Source: Pythium myriotylum (Eukaryota; Oomycota; Peronosporomycetes; Pythiales; Pythiaceae). Taken from it: 64,000 nucleotides of DNA. A program made the position numbers and the translations under genes. The notes under the pieces are model-generated. The model did not search any database. It had not been told where the DNA came from and worked only from the letters and a program-made list of their open reading frames with translations. The stretch spans positions 806,001-870,000 of the forward strand of contig JALJCQ010000016.1 of NCBI GenBank assembly GCA_023091665.1, given 5' to 3'. Shown in pieces: positions 54,733 through 64,000 of this stretch (position 1 is its first letter; each line of letters begins with the position of its first letter).

Positions 54733-55895
54733 AGAATCGTCGATAGCGTCAAGAAAGACGAATTGTTCCGTTCCTTTTTCAAAAGCATCTCGCGACTTGC
54801 TTCCCAAACGATCTCCTCCGTTCTGAGCACAAACTCCCCCCCCCCCCCTTTTTTTTTTTTTTTGAAGCCGACTTGGGGTGGCGCTGCGCAGTTCCAACTT
54901 GTGGCCATGTTCGACTGTCAAAGGAACGATGATGATGAAGTTGAAGTCTATTGAGCGCAATTAATGTACTCTTACTAGCTGGGGCTCGAAGTGTACTTCT
55001 GTCATTACCGTGTGTCAACTTGGCTAGATACCAAGGGTTGGAAATCGGAGTTTGCGAGCCGAAGCGCGCCGGCATGGCAGGTCCTGCTTGTAGAGTGATA
55101 GTCCTGGCTGGTTTGTTTCGTGTCCATCGCGTAATTTGCCACGGTCAGCCATAGTGTTGTGGGCGCGCACATGATGGCGCCATTTGCGCACCCCGACGAG
55201 ATCTGCGAGGCGGCGAGCTCGCCGGTAGAGCAGTTGGTGCTTGCCGTTCTCTGAAGAGAACTGTTACATTATCCCAAAAATGACACCGAGGTTGTATTTT
55301 CGAGTCTGGCAGCCAATGAGCGCTTTATGCAACGTAACCCGGCTCTCCGATTGGCTGGAGAGGACCGTACATCAGCGGATACGATGTGGTGACAGACGGT
55401 ATTCTTGCCACTTTGGTGTCACATACGGTGTCACAAATCGACTGAAAATGACACCGCAGACACGCAGTTTGCCGAGCCAAACAGTCGGGATTGACACCGC
55501 ATGAGGCGAAAGCGACCAAGCGCTTGGTGGACGCTGTGACTGCACCCACATTCGGCTGGACCACCACGCAACCCATCCTTACACCTGTAACGCCTTGGTC
55601 CTTCAGTCCGTTGCACCAGTTATACCAGCGGTTCTCGGGCACCTCACAACGCTGGTCTCTGCTTTGGGTCGGGACGACCGCAGGTACGATAGTGCCAATA
55701 GCTCTCAACGCCTGCATGACTGCATGAACGACGGCTGCATGACGTCGCTCAAGCAGGTGGAGATCCAGGCCACACTCCAGTAGATTGCATTTCGTTGAAT
55801 GTTGCGGGTGAAGGGGGCATGGTTCGATGATGATATTGAGGACTATTGGTTTGCTTATCTAGAAACCAGCTGCCTACCTGCCATTGCTACACACG
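54733..55895. other. 1.16-kb accessory stretch without a recognisable gene
   Basis: It begins with the S12 copy 4 3' flank and the C13T15 tract. Between 55275 and 55500 the octamer TGACACCG occurs three times and its reverse complement once. A 130-codon reverse-strand frame there (55717-55325) has no recognised domain. Confidence 0.45.
54836..54863. repeat. pure pyrimidine tract, C13 followed by T15
   Basis: Thirteen C are followed directly by fifteen T on the plus strand. Its exact length is likely to be polymorphic or prone to sequencing error. Confidence 0.95.
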
Positions 55896-56133
55896 ATGAA
55901 GCTGCTCTCGCTCGTCTCGACGCTCGCGCTCGCGTCGATAGCGTCGCCCTCGACGCCAACGTACTCGGCGACCGTGCTCATCGACCGCGCGACGATGATC
56001 TGCACGCTCATCTCGCCACCGGCTGAGACTCAGCACCACCGCGCCATCAAGACGTCCGCCGACGTGGTCGAGCAGACCAGGCTCCGACAGAACCGTCTTC
56101 CTGAAGAACTGCTCGTGCATGAGCCCTACGACA
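55896..56133 (+). pseudogene. 5' part of a secreted-protein gene split by a hAT element
   Basis: ATG 55896 begins a clear signal peptide (MKLLSLVSTLALASIASPS). The frame then reads to PEELLVHEPYD and one extra base at 56133, where the hAT transposon begins. Removing the element and one copy of its 8-bp target duplication joins this frame in phase with 58111 onwards. Seventy-nine codons are visible here. The protein is not recognised; no RxLR motif was seen. Confidence 0.72.
56126..56133. repeat. left 8-bp target-site duplication of the hAT element
   Basis: CTACGACA directly precedes the left terminus and is repeated exactly at 58103-58110. Eight base pairs is the hAT hallmark. Confidence 0.95.
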
Positions 56134-58102
56134 CAGGGCTACCAGAATATAATATCGAATTGATTGTGACGATGTCAGAGGCAATAGTTAATTATTCAGT
56201 ATGCATGACAGCAATAATACTTATTGCAATAACTGCAGTGTATTGACCATTATGGGACCAACGTAGAAGCGTTCCACATCTCCCGATTCGCCTTCAAGAA
56301 CATAAGCATTTCAAAGTTGGCTGGGAGCATTGCCGAGCGGTGTTCCGACAAGACAAACTTACACTCAGAAAAAAGGCGTTCACAATCGTTGCTAGTCGGA
56401 GGAATGCACCGCAAGAGTGGCGAATACACAATCGCACGTGGGTTCGTGCGGGGTTTCTTCGCACGACGAAGGATCTCTGTCGCGAAATCCACTTCTTCTT
56501 CTTGATCATCGACCGTCTGTGAGGCCTCAACGAATGGAAGCAAAGCCTCGCGGTCGGTCGTTGACAATGGAACATCGTTTGTAAGACGAACAACTGCCCG
56601 CTCGAATGCCGGCGAGTGCACGATGGGCGCCTTTGCATCGAGATAATGACCCATCGTGGGGTACATCTCGATGCAGGCGTCGAACAAATGCCGAACATCG
56701 GCGAGGGAACGTCCAGGATATTGCAGCTTGACACAAACACTGTTAAGCTGCACCAACTTGGCATGCAGTGCCACAATGCGCCGTTGGGCATGCCCGCGAG
56801 GCACCAGTTCTTCAACAGCATGGACGTTCATAACGGCGTCGCGAATGGCCAAGTAGCGATCAATCATTTGAAAGACCGATGACCAACGCGTAGCGTTCGA
56901 TCGGATTGCACGCAGGTGGGTGTGCCGTTTGAGCTCGGCGGCATTATTCGGCGTTCTCAGATGAATCATAAGATTTTGAATCTGAGCAATCAGATCATCA
57001 GATTCAGAAATGAATCGAACAACAGCCAGGTTGAACCTGTGACTTGCACACCCGATCAGCGGTACACCCCACCTGGTCGCAACAGCTTGGTTGGTGGCGC
57101 AGTTGTCACCGACCAAGAACTTGACCATTGTTGGAGTTTTGTCGTACACATCCAGAATTGCATCGAGATGCACGATGTGCGCATCAGCGTCTTGACCATT
57201 TTCCATTGGAGAGATACCGATCAAACGCTGGCGACGATCGTTGTCCACACAGTAGACGGCAATCACTGCGACAAAGTGCAAAGATCCAGAAGACCAACCG
57301 TCGAACATGAGTCCGAACGATGACCCCATCTCACTGGCGATGAAAGCACCAACACGCTCGGACACACGGCGCATGTAGACCTTGAGTGTTTCAACAGTTG
57401 TAGGACGCATCTTCACGACCGAACGTGTGAGAGAGTTTTCCACCTCAGAGAAAGGCTGGTTACGCTCAACAATCCATCGCATCCAATCGTACATATTGCT
57501 CGTGTCAGCATCCACAAAGCCGAAGGCTTCCAACGGGGTGATGTTCCGGCGTTGGAACTCCGTGTACTCGTCCTGAAACGTAGGATGACGAGCCGCAAGG
57601 TGGCTGATCAAGTTGGTGAGACCGGTGCGAGGTGCTTGCTTGCGCCGGACACTGCAAATGTTGCACTTGTAGTGATCAGTGTCGACTTGGGTAAAGAAGA
57701 AGTCGCAGAGTTGGCGGTTGGACATGGTGGGTGTTGGAGGTTTCTTGTTGTGCTCAGTAGTAAATTGAGGAATGGCCAAGTGGGTCGAGTGGGAACGAAA
57801 CGTTTGAGCATGCACAGACCAACCTAACGAGTCGAATAGAAAGAGTAGGGAACGATTGAGCAAACAGACGTGACGAAGCGTACGGTCAAGCTTGAATCGA
57901 GTGAGGTACGATTGATTGAGCATACAGAGAAGGAGGAACATGCGGTTGGAGTGTTGTGTGATCATAAACGTGTGGTGGCAAAGCCAGTCAATTATTATTG
58001 GCCAAATACTATATTTTACTGGAGCCTCGACAAAAAACAATCCATAATCCAATACAATACAATGACAAGTTACTGCAACTGAATAATTTTCTTGGAGCCC
58101 TG
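56134..58102. mobile_element. complete hAT-superfamily DNA transposon (1969 bp)
   Basis: The left end reads CAGGGCTACCAGAA and the right end, in reverse complement, CAGGGCTCCAAGAA; 16 of the first 20 bases match. An exact 8-bp target duplication flanks both ends. The element carries one transposase gene on the reverse strand (56250-57725) and looks structurally autonomous. It is inserted in the coding sequence of a secreted-protein gene. Confidence 0.95.
56250..57725 (-). CDS. hAT transposase (491 aa), apparently intact
   Basis: The first Met that places a BED finger at the N-terminus is at 57725 ([13 protein letters not shown]); the open frame beyond it runs past the element's own end and cannot all be coding. 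A BED-type zinc finger ([12 protein letters not shown] to HLAARH) lies at about 18-47. The RNase H-like core has FDGWSS (first Asp) near 140 and [10 protein letters not shown] (second Asp) near 200. The C-terminal hATC dimerisation region reads [19 protein letters not shown] with the family's E-R-x-F-S, taken as the catalytic Glu region. No stop or frameshift interrupts it. It catalyses cut-and-paste transposition of its element in the nucleus. Confidence 0.92.
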   Translation of the reverse strand: MSNRQLCDFFFTQVDTDHYKCNICSVRRKQAPRTGLTNLISHLAARHPTFQDEYTEFQRRNITPLEAFGFVDADTSNMYDWMRWIVERNQPFSEVENSLTRSVVKMRPTTVETLKVYMRRVSERVGAFIASEMGSSFGLMFDGWSSGSLHFVAVIAVYCVDNDRRQRLIGISPMENGQDADAHIVHLDAILDVYDKTPTMVKFLVGDNCATNQAVATRWGVPLIGCASHRFNLAVVRFISESDDLIAQIQNLMIHLRTPNNAAELKRHTHLRAIRSNATRWSSVFQMIDRYLAIRDAVMNVHAVEELVPRGHAQRRIVALHAKLVQLNSVCVKLQYPGRSLADVRHLFDACIEMYPTMGHYLDAKAPIVHSPAFERAVVRLTNDVPLSTTDREALLPFVEASQTVDDQEEEVDFATEILRRAKKPRTNPRAIVYSPLLRCIPPTSNDCERLFSECKFVLSEHRSAMLPANFEMLMFLKANREMWNASTLVP

Positions 58103-58110
58103 CTACGACA
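58103..58110. repeat. right 8-bp target-site duplication of the hAT element
   Basis: CTACGACA, identical to 56126-56133. Confidence 0.95.
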
Positions 58111-58342
58111 TGCAACAGTTCCTCACGGTGCTCGGTGGCAGCGTAGAAGCCGTGACCGCTCGCGTGACCGAACGCTGCACGAACGGAGTGCGAGCTGACC
58201 CTGAGGCTGAGGAGACGAAAGCCGTTCGACTGCGCGGGACCGCGTCACGTTCGCTTGCTGACGAAGCTGAGATCCGCAAGCTCGTCGACTCGGGTGATCC
58301 GCTCAACCGCATCGACGTCGTGCGCATGGGCGATGGCTACAC
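58111..58342 (+). pseudogene. middle part of the split secreted-protein gene, ended by the gypsy LTR
   Basis: Joined in phase to 55896-56133 across the hAT element, the frame continues [20 protein letters not shown] to RIDVVRMGDGYT and then enters the LTR at 58343. Together the two pieces give at least 156 codons without a stop, which argues that both were once one gene. Any 3' remainder would lie beyond the far LTR, outside the window. Confidence 0.68.
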
Positions 58343-58645
58343 TGTAACGGGGTACAAGGTTACACAAGTAGGTTAGGTTGTGTAGGTACATAATGTGTGT
58401 GGTCCACTTAGGGGAAAAGTTACCCTAAGTAGTGACTCTCTTTTATTAGATTCAGTAGGGGATATCCCTGGGTATTAGATACCAGGGATATCAGGTATAG
58501 GGGGGATTATTCCCCAGGGGAATAATCTGAATACAATCAGTTCGCCTTTTGCCAAGTCCTTGGCGCTCGTCGACAGGGGTCGACTCGGAGCGGCTGCTCA
58601 CGCTTCCTCAAGCGCAGGTGCTGTGCACGGTCGTGGACCGTTACA
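58343..58645 (+). repeat. 5' long terminal repeat (about 303 bp)
   Basis: The proposed LTR starts TGTAACGG and ends CCGTTACA, an 8-bp terminal inverted repeat with canonical TG...CA ends. The gag ATG follows 40 bp later. A possible primer-binding site starting TGG lies at 58648. Three self-complementary modules lie inside: 58406-58430, 58461-58492 and 58505-58527. The 3' LTR is needed to confirm the borders. Confidence 0.75.
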
Positions 58646-58684
58646 CTTGGTAGCACTTGTCGTCAATCCGACGCCGACATCGTT

Positions 58685-59822
58685 ATGTCCGAAGCTTCCG
58701 ACTTCGTGATGGCGTCAAGCCATTCGACGCTGTCGCGTCAAGACCATCCGTACCTGGATGAGGCCCAGTGGGCCTATCTCCAGAAGATGGAGGCCATCAA
58801 TGGCCGTGCAAGTGTCATCGAGCTGCTCCGACGCGGCTCCGGCGAAGTCCTCGCCCATGTCGGGCGTTTTCGCGACTACGAGACAGCTCTCGAGAAGTAT
58901 CTTCTCGACGTCGTGACGTCCCGCGTGTCCGCGACTCAGGCTACTCAGCCAGCTCAGGTGCCGTCGACGGCTACGTATGTGCCATCGCCGGCACCTCCGG
59001 AACGTCCGAAGGCCGTGAAGATTACGGTGTCCCCGTATTCGGGTGAAGAGAGCGACAATCTTGCCTTCTGGCAACGCGAGATCGAGCTCGCCACAGCAGC
59101 CGGCTGCATCCGTGATGAACGGCAGAAGATCGCGTTTGCGATCTCGAACATGACGGGCCGGGCGAAGATCTGGGCCCTCACGTGCGAGACGTCGCATCCC
59201 GGATGTTTTTTCCGACTGGGCAACGCTTGCCAAGGCGATGAAGTCGATGTTTCAACCGCCAAATGTGGCGCATCGCCAGCGAGCTGCGTTTCTCGCTTGT
59301 CGGCAAGGTGGCCGCGAGCTGCACACGTATGTGCAGGAGTTACGTCAACTCCGGGCCAACATGGCTGCGAATGCGCTCGCAGAAGACGTCATGCTGACGA
59401 CGTTCATGGAAGGGATGGATCCCGGTCCTGAGAAGGCTGCGGTTTTCCGCGAGGAGCCCATGCTCCTAGAAGACGCGTTCGTCGTCGCGCTGCGGGAGGA
59501 CTACGTCCAGCGTCTCTCGCGCGGTTTATCCGCGAGTCCGGCTGCGCCGCCTCCGGTCACGCCGGTTCCACCACCGGTCATCGAACCGATGGACCTGAGT
59601 GTCATCGACCTCAGTGGAGTCGATCTCAGCACGGTCGACTTGCGTGCGATCGACGTGAAGGCTCTTCACATCAAGTGTTCTACTTGTGGGAAGTTCGGTC
59701 ACTTCCAGCGGAATTGTCCGCGCAAGAGGGGCGGTGGTCGTGCTCGCCGTGGTCGGCCGCGGCGCTCGGGAAACCGAGGTGGATCTGCTTCCACGCCGCA
59801 GGGAAACGAGAGTTCCCAGTAG
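58685..59822 (+). pseudogene. gypsy gag with a one-base frameshift
   Basis: ATG 58685 opens the gag frame, which runs through the matrix/capsid-like part to about 59200. There one extra base (in CCCGGATG, 59198-59204) shifts the frame; similarity to gag continues in another frame (KSMFQPPNVAHRQRA) to a stop at 59820-59822. The zinc knuckle is CSTCGKFGHFQRNC (C-x2-C-x4-H-x4-C) followed by an Arg/Gly-rich tail. Gag packages the element RNA in cytoplasmic particles. A single indel means either a recently inactivated copy or an error in the read. Confidence 0.82.
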
Positions 59823-62800
59823 ACGCGGGGCAGTCTACTGGGGCGATCACTCCTCGCTCCGCGACGCCGAGTTCGGCAGTATCGCAAGGCGGGGTGCCCC
59901 CGGAAGAAGATCTCTTCTCAGCAGTTGATGAGCTGCGCATCAGTGGCGAGCTCATCGTCGTCACTGCTCAAGTGAAGGGATTTGCACGTCCCTTCAGAGT
60001 CCTAATCGACTCTGGTGCGACGCGCAATTGCGGTCGCAAGCAAAGTATTGCTGAGAATGCTTCTCTGTTTGCTCAAGCTTGTGAGCGAGATCTCGGAAGA
60101 GTCTCGGTGCGTCTTGCGACGGGCATCGTCGCAGCGACGAAGAAGATCGAGGTCGATTTACGCATTGCGTTTGTCGATTTCGACTCAGTCGAGCGCTTTA
60201 CAGTGCTCGACATGGATGAGAGGTTTGACCTCATCCTCGGTATGCCGTGGCTCGAGCGCCACGAGCCATGGATCGATTGGAGGACCAAGTCGATTGGGAG
60301 CACGTCTCCCGGCAGGAACGGAGCTCAGGAGCGTCATGAACCCTCCTTCGTCCGCCGGCTGATGAGCCCCATCAAAGAAGATGGAAGTGCCTACTTCATT
60401 GGCGTAGTGAACGCCATGGACACCTCGGGTGTTCCGGAGACGGTCGTGCCGTCTGCCGTGAAGTACGGCGTAGAAGAGGGCGTCGAGTTGTCTCCGCCCC
60501 CTCCGAGTACCAGCATGGAAGATGCTTCGGGGATGTGTCCCCTTGTCGCGTGTCCGCGTGCGGTCGAGCCGCTCTCAGGGTCGTCGGATACGACCGAGCC
60601 CGGGCCTGAGCCACTCCCGCTCTCGGACGCGTCGTATGACGTGCACATCGTCGATGTGATGACGGGATCGTCGATCGATCCGTCCACGGTCGATATGGCA
60701 CCGTTGCCCGAGTTCTCCGAGCTGACTAGCTTGGAGGAACTCCCTATGGACGATTTCGTCCGCGAGCTCAAGGCTGGTGAGATCGCTGAGGTTGTGATCC
60801 TCCGATCTGAGCGAGACCTCGCTGAACTCAACACCTCGACGGTGATTGACGAGGATGTCCTCGTTGAGTTTCGTCAGAAGTTTGACGCGCGCCGTGGTTC
60901 GGCCATCCTTAAGAATCCGAAGGATCGGTTCTATCCGCTAGTCAAGCGGTTTGCGGAGACTTGCCTCAGCAAGAACCCGCCGGCGGGGTTGCCCCCTGAT
61001 CGTGGTGTTCGCCACGAGATCAAGCTCAAGCCTGGCTCGAGCTATGCGACGGTTCGCCAGTGGGCTCTGCCGGCCGAACAATCGGACTTCATTGATGAAT
61101 TCTTTGCCAAGAAAGCCAAGGCTGGCCTGGTGCGCGAGAGCGTCTCGCCGCACAGCGCACCAACGTTCTGTGTGCGCAAGCCAAATGGCAAGTGGAGGAT
61201 CGTCCACGCGTACAACAAGTTAAACGCACAGACGATTCCCGCGTCTACTCCGATCCCTCGGAAGGATGTGATCATCCACCGGATGTCCGGCGCGAAGAAA
61301 TTCAGTTCTCTCGACTTGGTCGACGGTTATTACCAAGTGCTCATGGAGCGTGGGGACATCCCCAAGACTGCCGTCAGTACGCCGAGCGGCATGCTCTGGG
61401 AGTGGCTCGTGATGCCACAGGGGCTGACGAACGCCCCAGCGACGTTCAATCGCTTGGTGACCCATTTGTTCCGTCCCCTGCGAGCGTTCGCACAGACGTA
61501 CTTCGACGACATCTACGTCCACACGAAGCCGGAGCCCGGTCGTGATTTGGATACGCTCCATGAGGATCACCTCCGCCAAGTTCTCGAATGCCTCGAGGAG
61601 CATAAGCTTTATGCCAACTTGGATAAGTGTATCTTCGGTGCCGAAGAGATCCCAGTGCTTGGGTGTCTCGTCGGAGTCGACGGTGTTCGGGCGGATCCCG
61701 AGAAGGTGAAGGCAATCGCCGAGTGGCCATCGCCACGGTCCGTGAAGGACCTACGCAAGTGGTTGGGTCTCGCCAACTACTTGCACCGGTTCACGAAGAA
61801 CTACGCCGAGATGGCTCGGCCGCTGACTCAGCTGCTCAAGAATGACGTTGAGTGGTCGTGGTCTAACGGCACGGAAGCTGCCTTCCAAAGGATCAAGGAG
61901 AGTCTCCTCCAAGCGCCGATCCTGGCGTTGCCGGATGACTCCGCTCCGTATAGCGTCGTCTGCGACGCCTCCGATTATGCGATCGGCTGTGGACTTCTGC
62001 AGAAGGACCACGATGGTCACGAGAGAGTCATCTCGTATCAGTCTCGCCAGCTCCAAGCGGCCGAGAAGAACTATCCAGTTCACGACAAGGAGTTGTTGGC
62101 GATGAAGTACGCCCTGGTGAAATTCCGCGTTCACCTTCTCGGCGCGTTGCCGTTCGTGGTCTACACAGACCATGCGTCTCTACGCACGGCGACACAGTCC
62201 CCGCACTTGTCGCCGCGAATGGCTCGCTGGTTGTCATTCTTTTCAGAATACAACTTTACTGTTGAGTACAAGCCGGGTCGGCTCAACGTGCTGGCGGACG
62301 CACTCTCTCGGCGTCCCGACTACGAGATGAACCATCTCACATCAGTTGCTTCTGATGTCTACGACTTGATTCGTGACGCCTACGCAGGCGACGCACAATG
62401 TGCGGAGATCATTCGTGCTCTCAAGTCGTCCGACTCGGAGAAGTCTCTCTCGCCTCGTGTTCGAGCCCGACTCCATCGGTACACGTTCGAAGACGGCCTC
62501 CTGAAATATCAGGTCTCGAACAGCGAAGAAGCTCGCGTTGTCGTTCCTGCAGACGACGACCTGCGATATGTGATCGCGCATGGTGCCCACGACGCACCTG
62601 GTGCTGGCCATCTTGGCCGTGAGAAGACGTACGCGCTTCTCAGCCCAAGGTTTTGGTGGCCCAAGATGTACAAGTGGGTGTCGCGGTATGTCCGCACGTG
62701 TGACGTCTGTCAACGAGTGAAGCCAAGTGCACACTCTCAGGCTCCGCTTCAGAGCTTGCCTGTCCTCAGCGACTGCTGGCGCTCAGTGAGCATGGACTTC

Positions 62801-64000
62801 TTCTTTGGCATGCCAAAGACGTCCGCTGGGCACAATGGTGTGCTGGTCTTTGTTGACCGTCTGTCCAAGATGGTGCATCTTGTTCCGGTTTCGGATACCT
62901 GCACAGGTCTCGACTGTGCTCGACTTTTCGTCGACACCGTGTTTCGACTACACGGTCTCCCCGACTCAATCGTATCGGATCGGGATCCCAGGTTCACTGG
63001 TGATTTCTGGGAAGGTCTCTTCCAAATCCTGGGCTCCAGGCTCGACATGTCGACGACGGACCATCCGGAGACCGATGGTCAGGCCGAGCGCGCCAACCGC
63101 GTCGTCGAGGATATCCTCCGCTCGTATTGTGCGAGTGACCCACTCTCGTGGTGCGACCACCTCCCCATGGTGGAGTTCGCCATGAACAACTCTGTTCATG
63201 CCTCGACAGGTCTGTCGCCGTTCTACGTGAACGGGTTGAGACACCCAGCGCTGCCGCTCTGTCTCATGGGCAGTGTCCAGTCTGGTGAGGGAGGGGCTCG
63301 GCAATTACTTGCCTCCCAGTTGGAAGGTGTTTCCAAATCGGCGGAGCGCCGCAAGATCGACGAGTTCTTGTCGACACGTGTGAACGTCATCACCCGCGTG
63401 CGTGACGCGATGGCAGCTGCCCAAGATGTTCAGAAGGAACAAGCCGACAAACACGGTCGGAAGAACACGCACGTGTTCCAGCCAGGCGACTATGTGCTTG
63501 TTAGCACGAAGAACCTGTCTCAGAATGCTGTGTCCAGCTTGGGCAGCTCAAAGCTGCTCCCGAGATATATCGGCCCGTTCAAGGTGTTGAAGCGGAGTGG
63601 AAACTCCTACAGGGTCGACCTGCCAACATGGTTGCAGACGCACCCGACGTTCTACGTCGGCTTGCTCAAGCCATATCTCCGCCCTGATGGAGATGCATCA
63701 GACGAAGAGTCGTCGGAAACAATTCCAAGCGGAGTTGCCGCCGATATGCAACCACACACAGTCGCGCACGAGAACGTGTCAGTCACGGATGGTTCCTCCA
63801 GCGACTCTCTCGCAGTGCAGGTTTCTGCAAGTGGCGTGGTTCACCCACACAGCGAAGCGCCAAGACGCTCTGCACGGCTTGCTCAAGCTCGTCGAAGTTC
63901 GACATGGTCGTCAAATGCGACCGCAGCGTCGTCAATACGACGTCGGGTTACGTTTGCTGAACCCGAAGGAACACGTCGGGTCCCCGACACTGGTGTCAAG
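59822..64000 (+). CDS. gypsy pol polyprotein: protease, RT, RNase H, integrase (partial at 3' end)
   Basis: The frame is open from the end of gag to the window edge and lies at -1 relative to the downstream gag frame, so expression by ribosomal frameshifting is plausible. Aspartic protease: LIDSGATRN near 60003. Reverse transcriptase: LVMPQGLTNAPATFNR and the catalytic YFDD near 61499. RNase H: VCDASDYAIGCGLL near 61963. Integrase: an H2C2 zinc region (GHLGREKTYALL to CDVC) near 62610-62710, then the catalytic triad in SMDFFFG (62786), SDRDPRF (62974) and DGQAERANR (63076-63100). A GPY/F-type module (LLPRYIGPFKVLKR) follows. No chromodomain is seen before the window ends. Nothing interrupts this 4.2-kb frame. 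Confidence 0.92.

Larger units (their letters stand above)
58343..64000 (+). mobile_element. Ty3/gypsy LTR retrotransposon, cut by window edge
   Basis: The 5' LTR is followed by gag, then by protease, reverse transcriptase, RNase H and integrase in that order, which is Ty3/gypsy arrangement. The 3' LTR and target duplication lie outside; the five bases before the LTR (58338-58342, TACAC) are the predicted duplication. The element sits in the middle of a protein-coding frame. Confidence 0.93.

Noticed and set aside
55275..55500. Repeated TGACACCG octamers as a small transposon or binding array
   Set aside because: Four occurrences with irregular spacing and no flanking duplications or inverted ends.
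1..64000. CRISPR arrays, rRNA or tRNA genes
   Set aside because: No regularly spaced repeats, no rRNA-like sequence and no foldable tRNA were seen on either strand.

Overview
The window reads as nuclear DNA of an oomycete. Genes are tightly packed and GC-rich, with many short GT-AG introns of about 59-87 nt. It carries an axonemal dynein heavy chain, eukaryotic RPL9, a TFIIIC subunit and an AGFG-type ArfGAP, together with secreted S12 (beta-lactamase-fold) serine hydrolases and hAT and Ty3/gypsy elements. The species cannot be fixed from sequence alone. All exon joins were worked out by eye from splice signals, frame and paralogue comparison.

Layout: (1) 1-10247: the 5' end of a GPN3-like GTPase (-), a 2433-residue TPR protein (+) sharing its 155-bp upstream region, and a pogo/CENP-B-type transposase-like protein (-). 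(2) 10500-18000: an accessory cluster with one intact secreted S12 hydrolase and three copies (A, B, C) of an unrecognised multi-pass membrane protein family. A is intact; B and C are broken. A and B stand head to head, and their 3' parts form an apparently perfect 823-bp inverted repeat. (3) 18122-42347: a housekeeping block with a TFIIIC 90-kDa-like subunit, RPL9 (-), a five-exon Tim17-like protein, a C2H2 zinc-finger protein, a seven-exon AGFG-like ArfGAP (-) and an intronless 4548-residue dynein heavy chain. (4) 42611-54732: a second accessory cluster with membrane family copy D (intact), then four S12 copies (one with a single nonsense codon, one decayed relic, one intact, one with a 2-bp deletion), plus a retroelement RNase H relic. 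(5) 55896-64000: a secreted-protein reading frame split first by a complete hAT transposon (8-bp target duplication CTACGACA) and then by a Ty3/gypsy element that runs off the window.

The most distinctive content is the pairing of two unrelated families, S12 hydrolases and the multi-pass membrane proteins, on both sides of the conserved block. Nine copies are visible: four intact, four full-length but broken, and one decayed. Together with the palindrome-borne sequence identity, this looks like ongoing duplication, gene conversion and decay. No RNA gene or CRISPR array was seen.
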